Shown one piece after another: positions 1 to 7,066 of a stretch of DNA of 13,501 bases. The notes under the pieces are model-generated. The model was not told where the DNA came from and ran no database searches. It saw only the letters and a list, made by a program, of their open reading frames with translations. Position numbers and translations under genes: made by a program. Position 1 is the first letter of the stretch; the number at the start of each line of letters is the position of its first letter. Origin of the DNA: Candidatus Delongbacteria bacterium (GTDB lineage Bacteria; JAGOEH01); contig JAGOEH010000081.1 of assembly GCA_017997825.1 (NCBI GenBank), positions 1 through 13,501 of the forward strand. Direction: 5' to 3'.

Positions 1-126
1 GGTGGAACTGATCAGGTTGTTCTGAGACTCTCTGGCCCGGCCCATGTTGGATCCAATCAGGATTTGGGCATGCTGGGCATTGGCTTTGGCCGTATATCCC
101 ACCGAAATCATTGGAGGAGGTTGCAT
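1..126 (-). CDS. Hypothetical protein, N-terminal 42 residues only (runs off the left edge)
   Basis: Only the first 42 codons are visible. The frame opens with ATG at 126-124, six nucleotides after an AAGGAG ribosome-binding site (133-138), and stays open to the window edge. The peptide starts with a proline-rich MQPPP, followed by a polar, Ala/Gln/Asn-rich stretch that looks helical (around residues 12-42). It shows no hydrophobic signal peptide or lipobox. I do not recognise the family and assign no function. A good ribosome-binding site and a separate upstream promoter (162-190) support a real gene that can be transcribed independently of the operon to its right. Confidence 0.6.
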   Translation of the reverse strand, partial: MQPPPMISVGYTAKANAQHAQILIGSNMGRARESQNNLISST

Positions 127-161
127 AGGACGCTCCTTGGTTTAACGGTATCCCTATTTCT

Positions 162-190
162 AATTTACAATGAAAAAATCATGGTGTCAA
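162..190 (-). promoter_or_regulatory. Sigma70-type promoter for the left-edge gene
   Basis: On the minus strand there is a perfect -35 hexamer TTGACA (190-185), a 17-nt spacer and a -10 hexamer TAAATT (167-162), which matches four of six consensus positions. A start site near 155 would leave a leader of about 30 nt carrying the AAGGAG site. It lies in the 78-nt gap between the stop of the upstream operon (205) and the start at 126. This suggests the left-edge gene has its own transcription start rather than relying only on read-through. Confidence 0.55.
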
Positions 191-204
191 GATATTAAAA
201 AAAA

Positions 205-2049
205 CTAATCACGTGGAAGGATAGATTGAATTGTGCCATTGATGGTGTTCCGGCCGATTCGAATTGAAGCCGATTGTCCGGGGGTAATGGGAATGTCTGG
301 ATACTGAAAATACCAGTTTGACATAATCCGGTACAATTTAGCTGTAAGGATGATCCGCTTTGTTTCTTCGTCTGACGGTATGGAAACAATCCTGATTTCA
401 TAGGGGTCGGAACTGCTTGGCTCGGTTATTGTCTCGATCAGCTTTAACTGGGCGTCGTCCACTATCATTTCAATGGTGGTCGGATGGTGAGGCATCATGT
501 TCCCTGTGGTAGTAATCAACTTGTCACGGGTATAAATGATAAATGGTAATTCCTGGGTATAATGGATCGATTGGTCGTTGTAGTAAGCGATTCTATTTCC
601 TTTGATGTCCAGTCTGACTTCTGCCAGGTAATGCGTGCCGGTCTTCCCAAGGATTCGGCCGATAATCTCGGTTCCCGAGCCGGGATCCATCAGGAGTGCC
701 GGCATGGCAAAGGATTCACGGGTATACAAATGGATAGCCAGGCTTTCGGAATGAGTTTCCATCTGGACCGGAAAGCTGATTTCGGCTTTCTTGGGGTGGT
801 GATTACCCTTCAGGATCAGGGAAAGAGTGATATGATTGTTGATATTGGGATATAGGGCTGTGTTTTCGGCATAAAACAGTCCATTGGCATAGGTAATCAC
901 CATCTCGGCAGTGGCTGAAATCCGCTTCCAATTGGGATCCAGAGATTGAATGATGCAGTTGCGGGTTTTGTAGATATGACTGTGATAAAAATCACTGATG
1001 GGAGGGGTTGTGATGTGGGTGATTGTTCCGATGGATTGGCCGGATGGGTTGTAGATTGATTGTCCCGGTTTGATTTGATCGGCCTCATCGCTTCTGAGCT
1101 GATGGATGGTTACCCGGCATCGGAGGGTTTCATCATCCGGGGAGGGGGGCAGCGGATCGGCCAAATTAAAACTGCAGCTCAGCCATCGGGTTGAATCCAT
1201 CCGGATGTATCCGTCCAGCCGGTTGGTGAAGGGAGAAAAATTCAGATAGTACTGATGATTGATTTGATAGAGTCGGATTAGTAATCGAGCCGTCATGGTA
1301 AGGTTGGATGAGGTGACCTCAGCGGTTTTGCGGTTGATTTTATCGGTATAACGGTAGGGTTGAATCGAGAGGATATCCTGGAATTCTGCAATCAGGCGGT
1401 TGAACTGATCGACGATCGGAGTTCCCGGTTTGATGGTGTGATGAGCGACTGCGGGAGGAATGTTGATCAGGGAATATATCGATTGGATTTCACCCCAGGC
1501 GGGATCATAATTGACCTGCCGGCCCAGCAGTTCCTGCATGGGGAAGGGGAATGCGAGCAACCTGCCGGGGTAGAACCGCTGGTGGTTGAAATAAATTGAA
1601 TCAGTCCGATATTCTTCGGCATGATACCGTATTCTCATCAGGATGCTTCGCTGAGTCGAATCGGGGCGAACCATCATCCATTGAGATTGGAGATCCCGCT
1701 CCCCAGGTATCAGGACGGGGAAGGCCGAAACAATCTCACGTATTTCGAATAAAGGATTCCCGAAACGGTTTTTGACTATCAGCCCGGGTGTGAGGTGGGG
1801 TACGACGCTGTCCGGAACCGAATCAAATATAAAAAAATCATTGTATTCCTTTCGGTAAGCCAGCCGGCTCTTTTCCTCGGTCAACAAACGCTGATTGTTC
1901 AAGACCGATTTCTCGCTGCGGTAGTTCTGATAGCGTGTCCATGCTTGCCGACCGGATATCAGGAGTACCAGCAGAATGAGGATGGCCAGAAGATCATAGA
2001 CATTGATCAGTTGAAAGAGTCGGCCCCGGTGATCGATCCATGGTTTCAA
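205..2049 (-). CDS. Membrane-anchored protein with repeated DUF4330-like beta units (614 aa)
   Basis: The N-terminus (residues 5-32, D-H-R-G-R-L-F then a hydrophobic helix at about 16-32) has the shape of DUF4330 proteins: a short basic cytoplasmic start, one transmembrane segment, and the rest outside. Residues 40-66 are charged and may form a short coiled coil. The remainder is beta-rich and repeats a pattern of 'x-P-G-x..G-x-x-x-G-x-I' turns, seen at about 87-105, 160-178, 207-228, 327-346, 455-468 and 588-610. DUF4330 proteins are usually, as I recall, under 200 residues, so this looks like four or five diverged units in tandem. The start is TTG (2049-2047), chosen for the GGAGG six nucleotides before it. 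It is the last gene of the long operon, 21 nt after the kpsF-like gene, followed by a T8 run with no convincing stem. Its function is unknown; an envelope or polysaccharide role is inferred from neighbours. Confidence 0.7.
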   Translation of the reverse strand: MKPWIDHRGRLFQLINVYDLLAILILLVLLISGRQAWTRYQNYRSEKSVLNNQRLLTEEKSRLAYRKEYNDFFIFDSVPDSVVPHLTPGLIVKNRFGNPLFEIREIVSAFPVLIPGERDLQSQWMMVRPDSTQRSILMRIRYHAEEYRTDSIYFNHQRFYPGRLLAFPFPMQELLGRQVNYDPAWGEIQSIYSLINIPPAVAHHTIKPGTPIVDQFNRLIAEFQDILSIQPYRYTDKINRKTAEVTSSNLTMTARLLIRLYQINHQYYLNFSPFTNRLDGYIRMDSTRWLSCSFNLADPLPPSPDDETLRCRVTIHQLRSDEADQIKPGQSIYNPSGQSIGTITHITTPPISDFYHSHIYKTRNCIIQSLDPNWKRISATAEMVITYANGLFYAENTALYPNINNHITLSLILKGNHHPKKAEISFPVQMETHSESLAIHLYTRESFAMPALLMDPGSGTEIIGRILGKTGTHYLAEVRLDIKGNRIAYYNDQSIHYTQELPFIIYTRDKLITTTGNMMPHHPTTIEMIVDDAQLKLIETITEPSSSDPYEIRIVSIPSDEETKRIILTAKLYRIMSNWYFQYPDIPITPGQSASIRIGRNTINGTIQSILPRD

Positions 2050-2055
2050 CGGATT

Positions 2056-2060
2056 CCTCC
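2056..2060 (-). promoter_or_regulatory. Ribosome-binding site GGAGG setting a TTG start
   Basis: GGAGG sits six nucleotides upstream of the TTG at 2049-2047, in the 21-nt gap after the kpsF-like stop codon. No in-frame ATG lies nearby; the ATG inside CCATGG is out of frame. This fixes TTG as the start of the DUF4330-like repeat protein. Confidence 0.7.
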
Positions 2061-2070
2061 AGTTGCGGAT

Positions 2071-3045
2071 TTACAGACCGGCCTTGACCAGATCATGGAT
2101 TCGGATGATTCCGATATTGATATTATTTTCGTCCAGTACCGGAAGAACGGGGATCTGAGAAGGACGGTTTTCGATCAGGTCGATGGCGTGAATGGCCAGA
2201 TCATTGTCGTGCACGAAAATGGGATTCGGAGTCATGACATCATGGGCAGTCAGGGTGAAAAAGGCGTATTTGTTTTTCAATGCCCGCCGCAGATCACCGT
2301 CGGTGATGATTCCCAGCAACTGCCCCCGGTGGTTGACGATGTTGACCGCTCCCATTCGCTTTTGAGTGATGGTTTCGATCACTTCGTCCATTCCGGCTGT
2401 TTCCAGCAACTGGGGATTGTCGGGCCCGGAATGCATCACATCACTGACTTTTAGATAGTAAGCTTTGCCGATGGTTCCCCCGGGATGATTCAGGGCGAAA
2501 TCCTCTATTTTAAGCTGCATCAGGAGAACCAGGCCGGCGGCGATGGCATCTCCGATCGCCAAGGAGAGCGTGGTTGAGGTCGTGGGAGCCACATGCAGCG
2601 GACAGGCCTCCTGTTCGATGTGGTAGATGATGGAATGCGTGGCCAGGGTCTGGATCGCGGAGTGATCGACTCCCACGATCGCCACAATCGGTACTCCTTT
2701 TTTTCGGACAAAGTTTAAGAGCGAAAAGAGTTCTTCCGTTTTACCGCTTTTGGACAATACAATCAGCAGATCGTCGGAATGGATGATGCCCAGATCGCCA
2801 TGAATGGCTTCCACCGGATGGATAAAAATCGAAACTTTTCCGATGGAATTAAAAGTGGCGGCGATCTTCTGGGCGATGATCCCCGATTTTCCGATGCCGG
2901 ATAGCAGAATTTTTCCCCGACAGTGGTGAATAAAGCGAACCGCATCGACAAACGGCTGCCCGACTTGATCGGAAAAATTCCGGATGGCTTGCCATTCGCT
3001 ATTCAGAGCATTTTTAAGGGATTCCATCAACTCATGGTCATTCAT
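2071..3045 (-). CDS. kpsF: KpsF/GutQ-type D-arabinose-5-phosphate isomerase (SIS + two CBS domains)
   Basis: Interconverts D-ribulose 5-phosphate and D-arabinose 5-phosphate in the cytoplasm, the first step towards Kdo for LPS inner core or capsule. At 324 residues it has the usual family length. A SIS sugar-isomerase domain (about 35-185) carries the family blocks GIGKSG (50-55), HPVEAIHGDLG (76-86, with its conserved histidines), SKSGKTEE (99-106), CPLHVAPTTSTT (148-159) and HPGG (187-190). Two CBS domains follow (about 200-257 and 268-322). The start is ATG at 3045-3043, which overlaps the stop of the preceding NusG paralogue by 8 nt (ATGAATGA). A longer in-frame extension to 3117 exists but lies wholly inside the NusG paralogue and lacks family homology. 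KdsD, KpsF and GutQ paralogues cannot be told apart here, so the symbol names the family. Confidence 0.9.
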   Translation of the reverse strand: MNDHELMESLKNALNSEWQAIRNFSDQVGQPFVDAVRFIHHCRGKILLSGIGKSGIIAQKIAATFNSIGKVSIFIHPVEAIHGDLGIIHSDDLLIVLSKSGKTEELFSLLNFVRKKGVPIVAIVGVDHSAIQTLATHSIIYHIEQEACPLHVAPTTSTTLSLAIGDAIAAGLVLLMQLKIEDFALNHPGGTIGKAYYLKVSDVMHSGPDNPQLLETAGMDEVIETITQKRMGAVNIVNHRGQLLGIITDGDLRRALKNKYAFFTLTAHDVMTPNPIFVHDNDLAIHAIDLIENRPSQIPVLPVLDENNINIGIIRIHDLVKAGL

Positions 3046-3583
3046 GGTAGGCTTCCATCCGTTCAATGTTCGAGGCATCGACCTCCACCGAAATCGAGGC
3101 CGAAATGTTCTCGACACTGATAATCAGTTTTTTGCGATTGGGTTTGACCGTCACGACACGTCCGATAATCCCCTGGAATGGCCCTTCGAGGATTCGGACC
3201 AGAACTCCCTCCAGTCTGAGCGCTTCCAACTGAATCTTTTGAGGTTCCTGAGTCCTTTGGATCAATAGCTTGATCGAATCGATCTCATGATTGGGTATGG
3301 GTTCCGGCATATTTTTTCGGCCCACAAACTTGATGACCAGATTGTTGTTGACAATTTCATACCAGATCTCGGAATCCATCCGGCTGTTCATGAAAACATA
3401 GGAAGGGACCAGCGGTATACTGGTGATGATCCTCCCTCTGGGGTTTTTACCCGGAATGAGAGGAATATAGGATTGATATCCTTTTTTTTCCAGGATCAGG
3501 GCCAGTTTTTTCTCGCTGCGGGGTTTGGTGTAGATAGCAAACCAGTGTGGGGTTTGATAATCATCCAGCCACAATTCACTCAT
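3038..3583 (-). CDS. Specialised NusG paralogue (UpxY/RfaH/LoaP-type transcription antiterminator)
   Basis: A 181-residue NusG-family elongation factor. The NGN domain opens with HWFAIYTKPRSEKKLA (13-28), then GYQSYIP (35-41) and PLVPSYVFM (57-65), the pattern shared by NusG, RfaH and UpxY proteins. A KOW domain follows, with EGPFQGIIGRVV (133-144) and a closing beta segment to about 174. Housekeeping NusG normally sits beside secE and rplK. This copy lies between a bactofilin and a sugar-phosphate isomerase, which fits the operon-specific class that binds RNA polymerase and suppresses termination in long envelope or polysaccharide operons. The start is ATG at 3583-3581, overlapping the bactofilin stop by 8 nt (ATGAGTGA); a 25-codon upstream extension lies inside the bactofilin gene and is rejected. 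Whether it acts on its own operon or on a distant locus cannot be seen here. Confidence 0.85.
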   Translation of the reverse strand: MSELWLDDYQTPHWFAIYTKPRSEKKLALILEKKGYQSYIPLIPGKNPRGRIITSIPLVPSYVFMNSRMDSEIWYEIVNNNLVIKFVGRKNMPEPIPNHEIDSIKLLIQRTQEPQKIQLEALRLEGVLVRILEGPFQGIIGRVVTVKPNRKKLIISVENISASISVEVDASNIERMEAYHE

Positions 3584-3959
3584 GGCCGGTTTTCCATTCT
3601 TTTTGGAGTGAGTCGATATTCCGGATCTTGTTGTATCCATGGAAAACAGCACCTTCATGGATAACTAAGCTTTTGGTTATGATATCACCGATCACCAACG
3701 ATTCCTTTTCCAGAATGGCTTGTTCCTGGACGTTCAGATTGCCTTTGACTTTCCCGGCTATCGTTAAGGATGTGCAAGCGATCTCGGCCTGGGCGATTCC
3801 TTCCTTGCCGATGACCAGATTGCCATCGACTGTAATTTTGCCTTTAAAGCTTCCATCCAGCCGCAGATTCCCGGAAGATTGAATAACTCCTTCCATGATG
3901 GTTCCCTGGCTGATGATGGTGAGAGAAGCTGATTTGATTTCGGGGGTATCTTTAGCCAT
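3576..3959 (-). CDS. Bactofilin (polymer-forming cytoskeletal protein)
   Basis: A 127-residue bactofilin. The right-handed beta-helix core (about 12-107) shows the regular short repeats of the family, including GTIMEGVIQSSGNLRLDG (19-36), a second pass near GKVKGNLNV (69-77), and the typical end GDIITKSLVIHEGAVFHG (91-108). The tails are short and polar. Bactofilins polymerise without nucleotide and act as membrane-associated scaffolds that position cell-wall enzymes, polysaccharide machinery or ParAB-linked proteins. The gene lies 9 nt after the M23 peptidase, with TTAGGAGC (its TAG being the peptidase stop) as ribosome-binding site before ATG 3959-3957. M23-bactofilin gene pairs recur in many bacteria, which supports a shared morphogenetic role. 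Confidence 0.93.
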   Translation of the reverse strand: MAKDTPEIKSASLTIISQGTIMEGVIQSSGNLRLDGSFKGKITVDGNLVIGKEGIAQAEIACTSLTIAGKVKGNLNVQEQAILEKESLVIGDIITKSLVIHEGAVFHGYNKIRNIDSLQKEWKTGHE

Positions 3960-3968
3960 GATGGGCTC

Positions 3969-4745
3969 CTAATTCAGAAATGGTTTGGGATCGATGTATT
4001 TATTTTTCCCTGTACTGATGCCGAAGTGAAGATGGGGGGCTGTACTTTTCCCAGTATTGCCCGATAGCGCAATGATTTGGCCCCGGATGATCTGTTGGCC
4101 GTTTTCAACCAAAAGGGAATCATTGTGCCCATAGATCGACGATATATTATTGGTGTGCTGAATGATGACGGTTTTGCCGAAAACCGGATCGGTTCCGGCT
4201 AACAAAACGACCCCACTCTCGGCGCTTCGAATTGGAGAACGGCTGGTCAGCGCAATATCAAGGCCGAAATGTTTTTCACTTTCGCTGTATTCATTGGTCA
4301 CGATTCCATGCGCCGGCCATATAAAACGCAGCGTATCTCGTTCGTCTTTATCGATCAGAATTTTGGCCTGCCGACTGTTCTGGGCATAATCACCATAGGC
4401 GGTGTCGGCAGGAAAATTGTCGTCCCGGTAGCGGCTATGCTCGCGTTGAATACCCATCAGACTGTCTATCCGGAGTTTATAGCGTTTCATTATCTCAAGC
4501 TCTCCGCTGAGGGCTCCGATGCTTTCGGTCTGTTTCATCAAAATCTGATTCTTACCCTGCAGATCTTTATAAGCAACATAGTAATGAACAACAAACATGT
4601 TGATAATGAATGAGATACAGCATAATCCCAAAAAAATGGATAATCCGGCAATGATCCGGCGTAGGATGGTATGACGGATCAGATACTGGGTCTGCCTGGC
4701 TGTTCCCTCTTCCAGTATGATGATACGGTATTGTCGCTCTTCCAT
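3969..4745 (-). CDS. Membrane-anchored M23 (LytM-type) peptidoglycan endopeptidase
   Basis: A 258-residue protein with a cytoplasmic N-terminal tail (about 1-30), one transmembrane helix (about 31-54), a short linker that may be coiled (about 55-100), and a C-terminal M23 zinc-peptidase domain (about 141-256). All expected zinc and catalytic residues are visible: H159 and D163 in HFGLD, H207 in YGH, and H238/H240 in HLH. It is therefore predicted to be an active periplasmic endopeptidase that cuts peptide cross-links, not a degenerate LytM activator. The start is ATG 4745-4743, 8 nt after the parB stop, with TGAGG (overlapping that stop codon) as the likely ribosome-binding site. The adjacent bactofilin gene and the cytoplasmic tail suggest it is placed by the bactofilin polymer, as described for LmdC-type peptidases; that link is inferred. 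Confidence 0.92.
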   Translation of the reverse strand: MEERQYRIIILEEGTARQTQYLIRHTILRRIIAGLSIFLGLCCISFIINMFVVHYYVAYKDLQGKNQILMKQTESIGALSGELEIMKRYKLRIDSLMGIQREHSRYRDDNFPADTAYGDYAQNSRQAKILIDKDERDTLRFIWPAHGIVTNEYSESEKHFGLDIALTSRSPIRSAESGVVLLAGTDPVFGKTVIIQHTNNISSIYGHNDSLLVENGQQIIRGQIIALSGNTGKSTAPHLHFGISTGKNKYIDPKPFLN

Positions 4746-4753
4746 TTTATGCC

Positions 4754-5629
4754 TCAGGCTTCAGGTTGCTGGTCAGTAACGATAAGACTTAGAATGCGGT
4801 TAAGATCATCCAGGCTGTAATAGTCAATCACAATTCGACCATGACCCTTTTCATGCTGGATTTTGACTTTGGTGCCGAAGAAATGAATCAGGCTGTTCTG
4901 GGTATGTTCAATGTAGGGATCGATCGGAGGAAGAATTTGAGCCGGGGCCTGTTTTTTAATTCGCTGGGTTTCCTGTTCCAGTTGCCGAACCGACAGTTTT
5001 TTTTCGGCACATTTAGTGGCCATCTTATCCCGGATGATGGGATCATCGATGCTGAGCAGGACCTTGGCATGTCCGGTCGAGATCCGATCCCGAGCCACCA
5101 TATCACGGATTGATTCAGACAGATTTAACAACCGCATCTGGTTGGTTACCGTGACCCGATTCTTGCCGACCCGGATAGCAATTTCTTCATGGGATAATCC
5201 ATACAGCTGATTGAGCTTTTCATAGGCTACGGCTTCCTCGATCGGATTGAGATTCTCCCGCTGGATATTTTCGATCAGTGCATATTCCAGCATATCCAGA
5301 TCAGTATCCACATCCGTTACGATGGCTGATATATATTTGTATCCAATCGATTTTACGGCTTCCAGTCGTCGTTCTCCGGCGATCAATTCGAAACCGTCTT
5401 GAAGCTGACGCACCAGAATGGGTTGCAGGATTCCCTTTTCCCGGATAGAATTGGCCAGTTCCTCTAGAGCCTCAGGTTCCATTTCCTTTCGGGGTTGTTG
5501 CGGATTTTTTCGGATCTCATTGACATTGATTTGGAGAACCGTCTTGTTTTTTTCCAAGGAAGTCCCCAAGCTGGTGGGATTATTGGGGAATATGGAGCCT
5601 AATCCTTTACCTAATCGATCTTTACCCAT
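4754..5629 (-). CDS. parB: Chromosome-partitioning protein ParB (Spo0J, parS-binding CTPase)
   Basis: A 291-residue ParB. The N-terminal LGKGLGSIF (6-14) matches the short motif that stimulates ParA ATPase. The ParB/sulfiredoxin-like CTP-binding domain carries NPQQPR (42-47), GERR (85-88) and ENIQREN (120-126). The helix-turn-helix region is about 140-190 (LSHEEIAIRVGKNRVTVTN, then STGHAKVLLS). The C-terminal dimerisation segment spans about 245-285. ParB clamps load at parS sites, spread near the origin and direct origin segregation with ParA. The gene overlaps parA by 8 nt, has AGGAAG upstream, and starts at ATG 5629-5627. I found no good parS site in the window. Confidence 0.97.
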   Translation of the reverse strand: MGKDRLGKGLGSIFPNNPTSLGTSLEKNKTVLQINVNEIRKNPQQPRKEMEPEALEELANSIREKGILQPILVRQLQDGFELIAGERRLEAVKSIGYKYISAIVTDVDTDLDMLEYALIENIQRENLNPIEEAVAYEKLNQLYGLSHEEIAIRVGKNRVTVTNQMRLLNLSESIRDMVARDRISTGHAKVLLSIDDPIIRDKMATKCAEKKLSVRQLEQETQRIKKQAPAQILPPIDPYIEHTQNSLIHFFGTKVKIQHEKGHGRIVIDYYSLDDLNRILSLIVTDQQPEA

Positions 5630-6383
5630 TTTTTAATACTTCCTTTGCTAAATTTAGATAATTCTGGGCCCCTTTAGAAAGGATATCATACAGAACAATG
5701 GGTTTACCAAAGCTTGGGGCTTCCGCCAATCGGATGTTACGATGGATAATGGTGTGATAGAGGATATCGGGGAAATACTTTTTTATTTCGTCGACGACCT
5801 GTTGGGCGATTTTCAGGCGACTGTCGTACATGGTCAGCAGGATCCCCTCCACCGCCAGATCTGAATTGAAGTTTTGCCGGATCAATTCAATGGTATGGAT
5901 CAACTGGGCCAAGCCTTCCAAGGCATAATACTCGCACTGGATGGGGATCATGACGGATCGGCTGGCGGCCAGGGCATTGATGGTAATCAATCCGAGAGAA
6001 GGGGGACAATCGATCAGGATGAAATCATAGTCGGATTCCAGGTGTCGGATGGCGTCACGCAGTTTGTATTCCCGATTTTCTTCGTTGACCAGTTCAAGTT
6101 CGGCGGCGGTTAGTTCGATATTGGCCGGCATGATCGATAGGTTGCTGATTTCAGATTGCATGATGATCGAATGAGCATCCACCTGGCCAAGCATGACATC
6201 ATAGACGCTATGTCTGATTTTTTTATGGTCGATACCGAGTCCCGAGGTGGTATTGGATTGCGGATCAAAATCGATGAGCAGTACTTTTTTTTCATTGATC
6301 GATAAGGCAGCCGATAAATTGATGGCCGTCGTGGTTTTTCCGACACCACCCTTCTGGTTGGCGATCGCAATAATTTTACTCAT
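5622..6383 (-). CDS. parA: Chromosome-partitioning ATPase ParA (Soj)
   Basis: A 253-residue Walker-type ATPase of the Soj/ParA class. It shows the deviant Walker A motif KGGVGKTT (11-18, signature Lys at 11), Walker A' in LLIDFDPQSN (35-44), and Walker B in FILIDCPPS (121-129). The ParA/Soj block NIRLAEAPSFGKP (216-228) is also present. It lacks the N-terminal helix-turn-helix domain of plasmid type Ia ParA proteins, so it is the short chromosomal form. ATP-bound dimers coat the nucleoid and are released by ParB. The ATG (6383-6381) overlaps the rsmG stop as ATGA. The best Shine-Dalgarno match, AGGAGA, is farther upstream than usual, so translation may depend on coupling from rsmG. Confidence 0.97.
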   Translation of the reverse strand: MSKIIAIANQKGGVGKTTTAINLSAALSINEKKVLLIDFDPQSNTTSGLGIDHKKIRHSVYDVMLGQVDAHSIIMQSEISNLSIMPANIELTAAELELVNEENREYKLRDAIRHLESDYDFILIDCPPSLGLITINALAASRSVMIPIQCEYYALEGLAQLIHTIELIRQNFNSDLAVEGILLTMYDSRLKIAQQVVDEIKKYFPDILYHTIIHRNIRLAEAPSFGKPIVLYDILSKGAQNYLNLAKEVLKNG

Positions 6384-7066
6384 GATTGATTGTCGTCTCC
6401 TAGAAATTTCAGTATAATGAGATTTCGGTGGTAATCCATGTTTGGCAGCAGATAATCGAAAACTTTGACGAGTTGAAAATGATGGGCCATGATTTGAGAT
6501 TTAGCTTGTTTGGCCTGATCGGCGCCGTCCTCTCCGGCGTAATAAACCAGATAACCCTTATGATGGAGGAGTTTGCGCGATACGGGCAACAGTTTGTCCA
6601 GACGATATGTGCCTCGGGTTACAATCATGTCGCACCGGGTTTCGGTGGAAATCTCCTCGGCCCGCAGGTTTAAAACCCTGATTCCCCCGATTCCGGCCTC
6701 ATCCAAATCCTGGACGATTTTATTTAAAAACAGAGTCCGCTTATGATTGGATTCCACCAAAAGGAGCTCCATTCCTCGGAAGGCGAATTTCAGCGGCAGT
6801 CCCGGACAGCCGTTACCGCTGCCGATATCGATGATTTTCATGCCCTCCGTGAAGGGTAAATATTTCATGATCGACAACGAATCGAGAAACATATTGGTTG
6901 CCAGATGATTCCGGCTTCCCGGAGGAAAGAGATTCAGGCGTTCATTCCAGTCGATCAGTTGCTGCAGATAATAGGCAAACAAATCCTTTTCATCCCGCCC
7001 TAGTTTGACTCCGAAGAGTAACCTGGCGGATTTTTTCAAAAGATTGATATCAGTTTTTTTTTGCAT
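6380..7066 (-). CDS. rsmG: 16S rRNA (guanine527-N7)-methyltransferase RsmG (GidB)
   Basis: A 228-residue SAM-dependent methyltransferase that modifies G527 of 16S rRNA in the small subunit. The Rossmann core has motif [16 protein letters not shown] (78-92), motif [14 protein letters not shown] (103-114) and a later block [15 protein letters not shown] (146-160). In most RsmG proteins this block reads closer to V-x-S-R-A, so G-T-Y is a mild divergence. The N-terminal helical part contains the expected WNERLNL (40-46). The gene sits directly after mnmG and overlaps it by 17 nt; mnmG-rsmG is a very common pair. ATG 7066-7064 is the start, and the A9 run right after it lies in the shared bases. 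Confidence 0.95.
   Translation of the reverse strand: MQKKTDINLLKKSARLLFGVKLGRDEKDLFAYYLQQLIDWNERLNLFPPGSRNHLATNMFLDSLSIMKYLPFTEGMKIIDIGSGNGCPGLPLKFAFRGMELLLVESNHKRTLFLNKIVQDLDEAGIGGIRVLNLRAEEISTETRCDMIVTRGTYRLDKLLPVSRKLLHHKGYLVYYAGEDGADQAKQAKSQIMAHHFQLVKVFDYLLPNMDYHRNLIILKFLGDDNQS

Noticed and set aside
197-204. T8 run directly after the DUF4330-like gene as an intrinsic terminator
   Set aside because: On the minus strand only a four-base-pair stem with a 13-nt loop can be drawn before it, too weak to call a terminator.
205-220. CACGTG core that could be a parS site at the end of the parAB-containing operon
   Set aside because: Only nine of sixteen positions match the widely shared consensus TGTTTCACGTGAAACA; the flanks do not match beyond the core, and the site overlaps a stop codon.
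1795-2454. 219-codon open frame on the plus strand
   Set aside because: It is antisense to the 5' part of the DUF4330-like gene and the 3' part of the kpsF-like gene, has no ribosome-binding site, and its composition is that of a shadow frame.
3046-3117. Longer N-terminus for the KpsF-like protein
   Set aside because: The extra 24 residues lie wholly within the NusG paralogue and are Arg-rich shadow sequence; ATG 3045 gives the usual family length and start.
3584-3658. Longer N-terminus for the NusG paralogue
   Set aside because: The 25 extra residues overlap the bactofilin gene and have no NGN-domain character; ATG 3583 places the conserved HWFAIYTKPR at residues 13-22, as expected.
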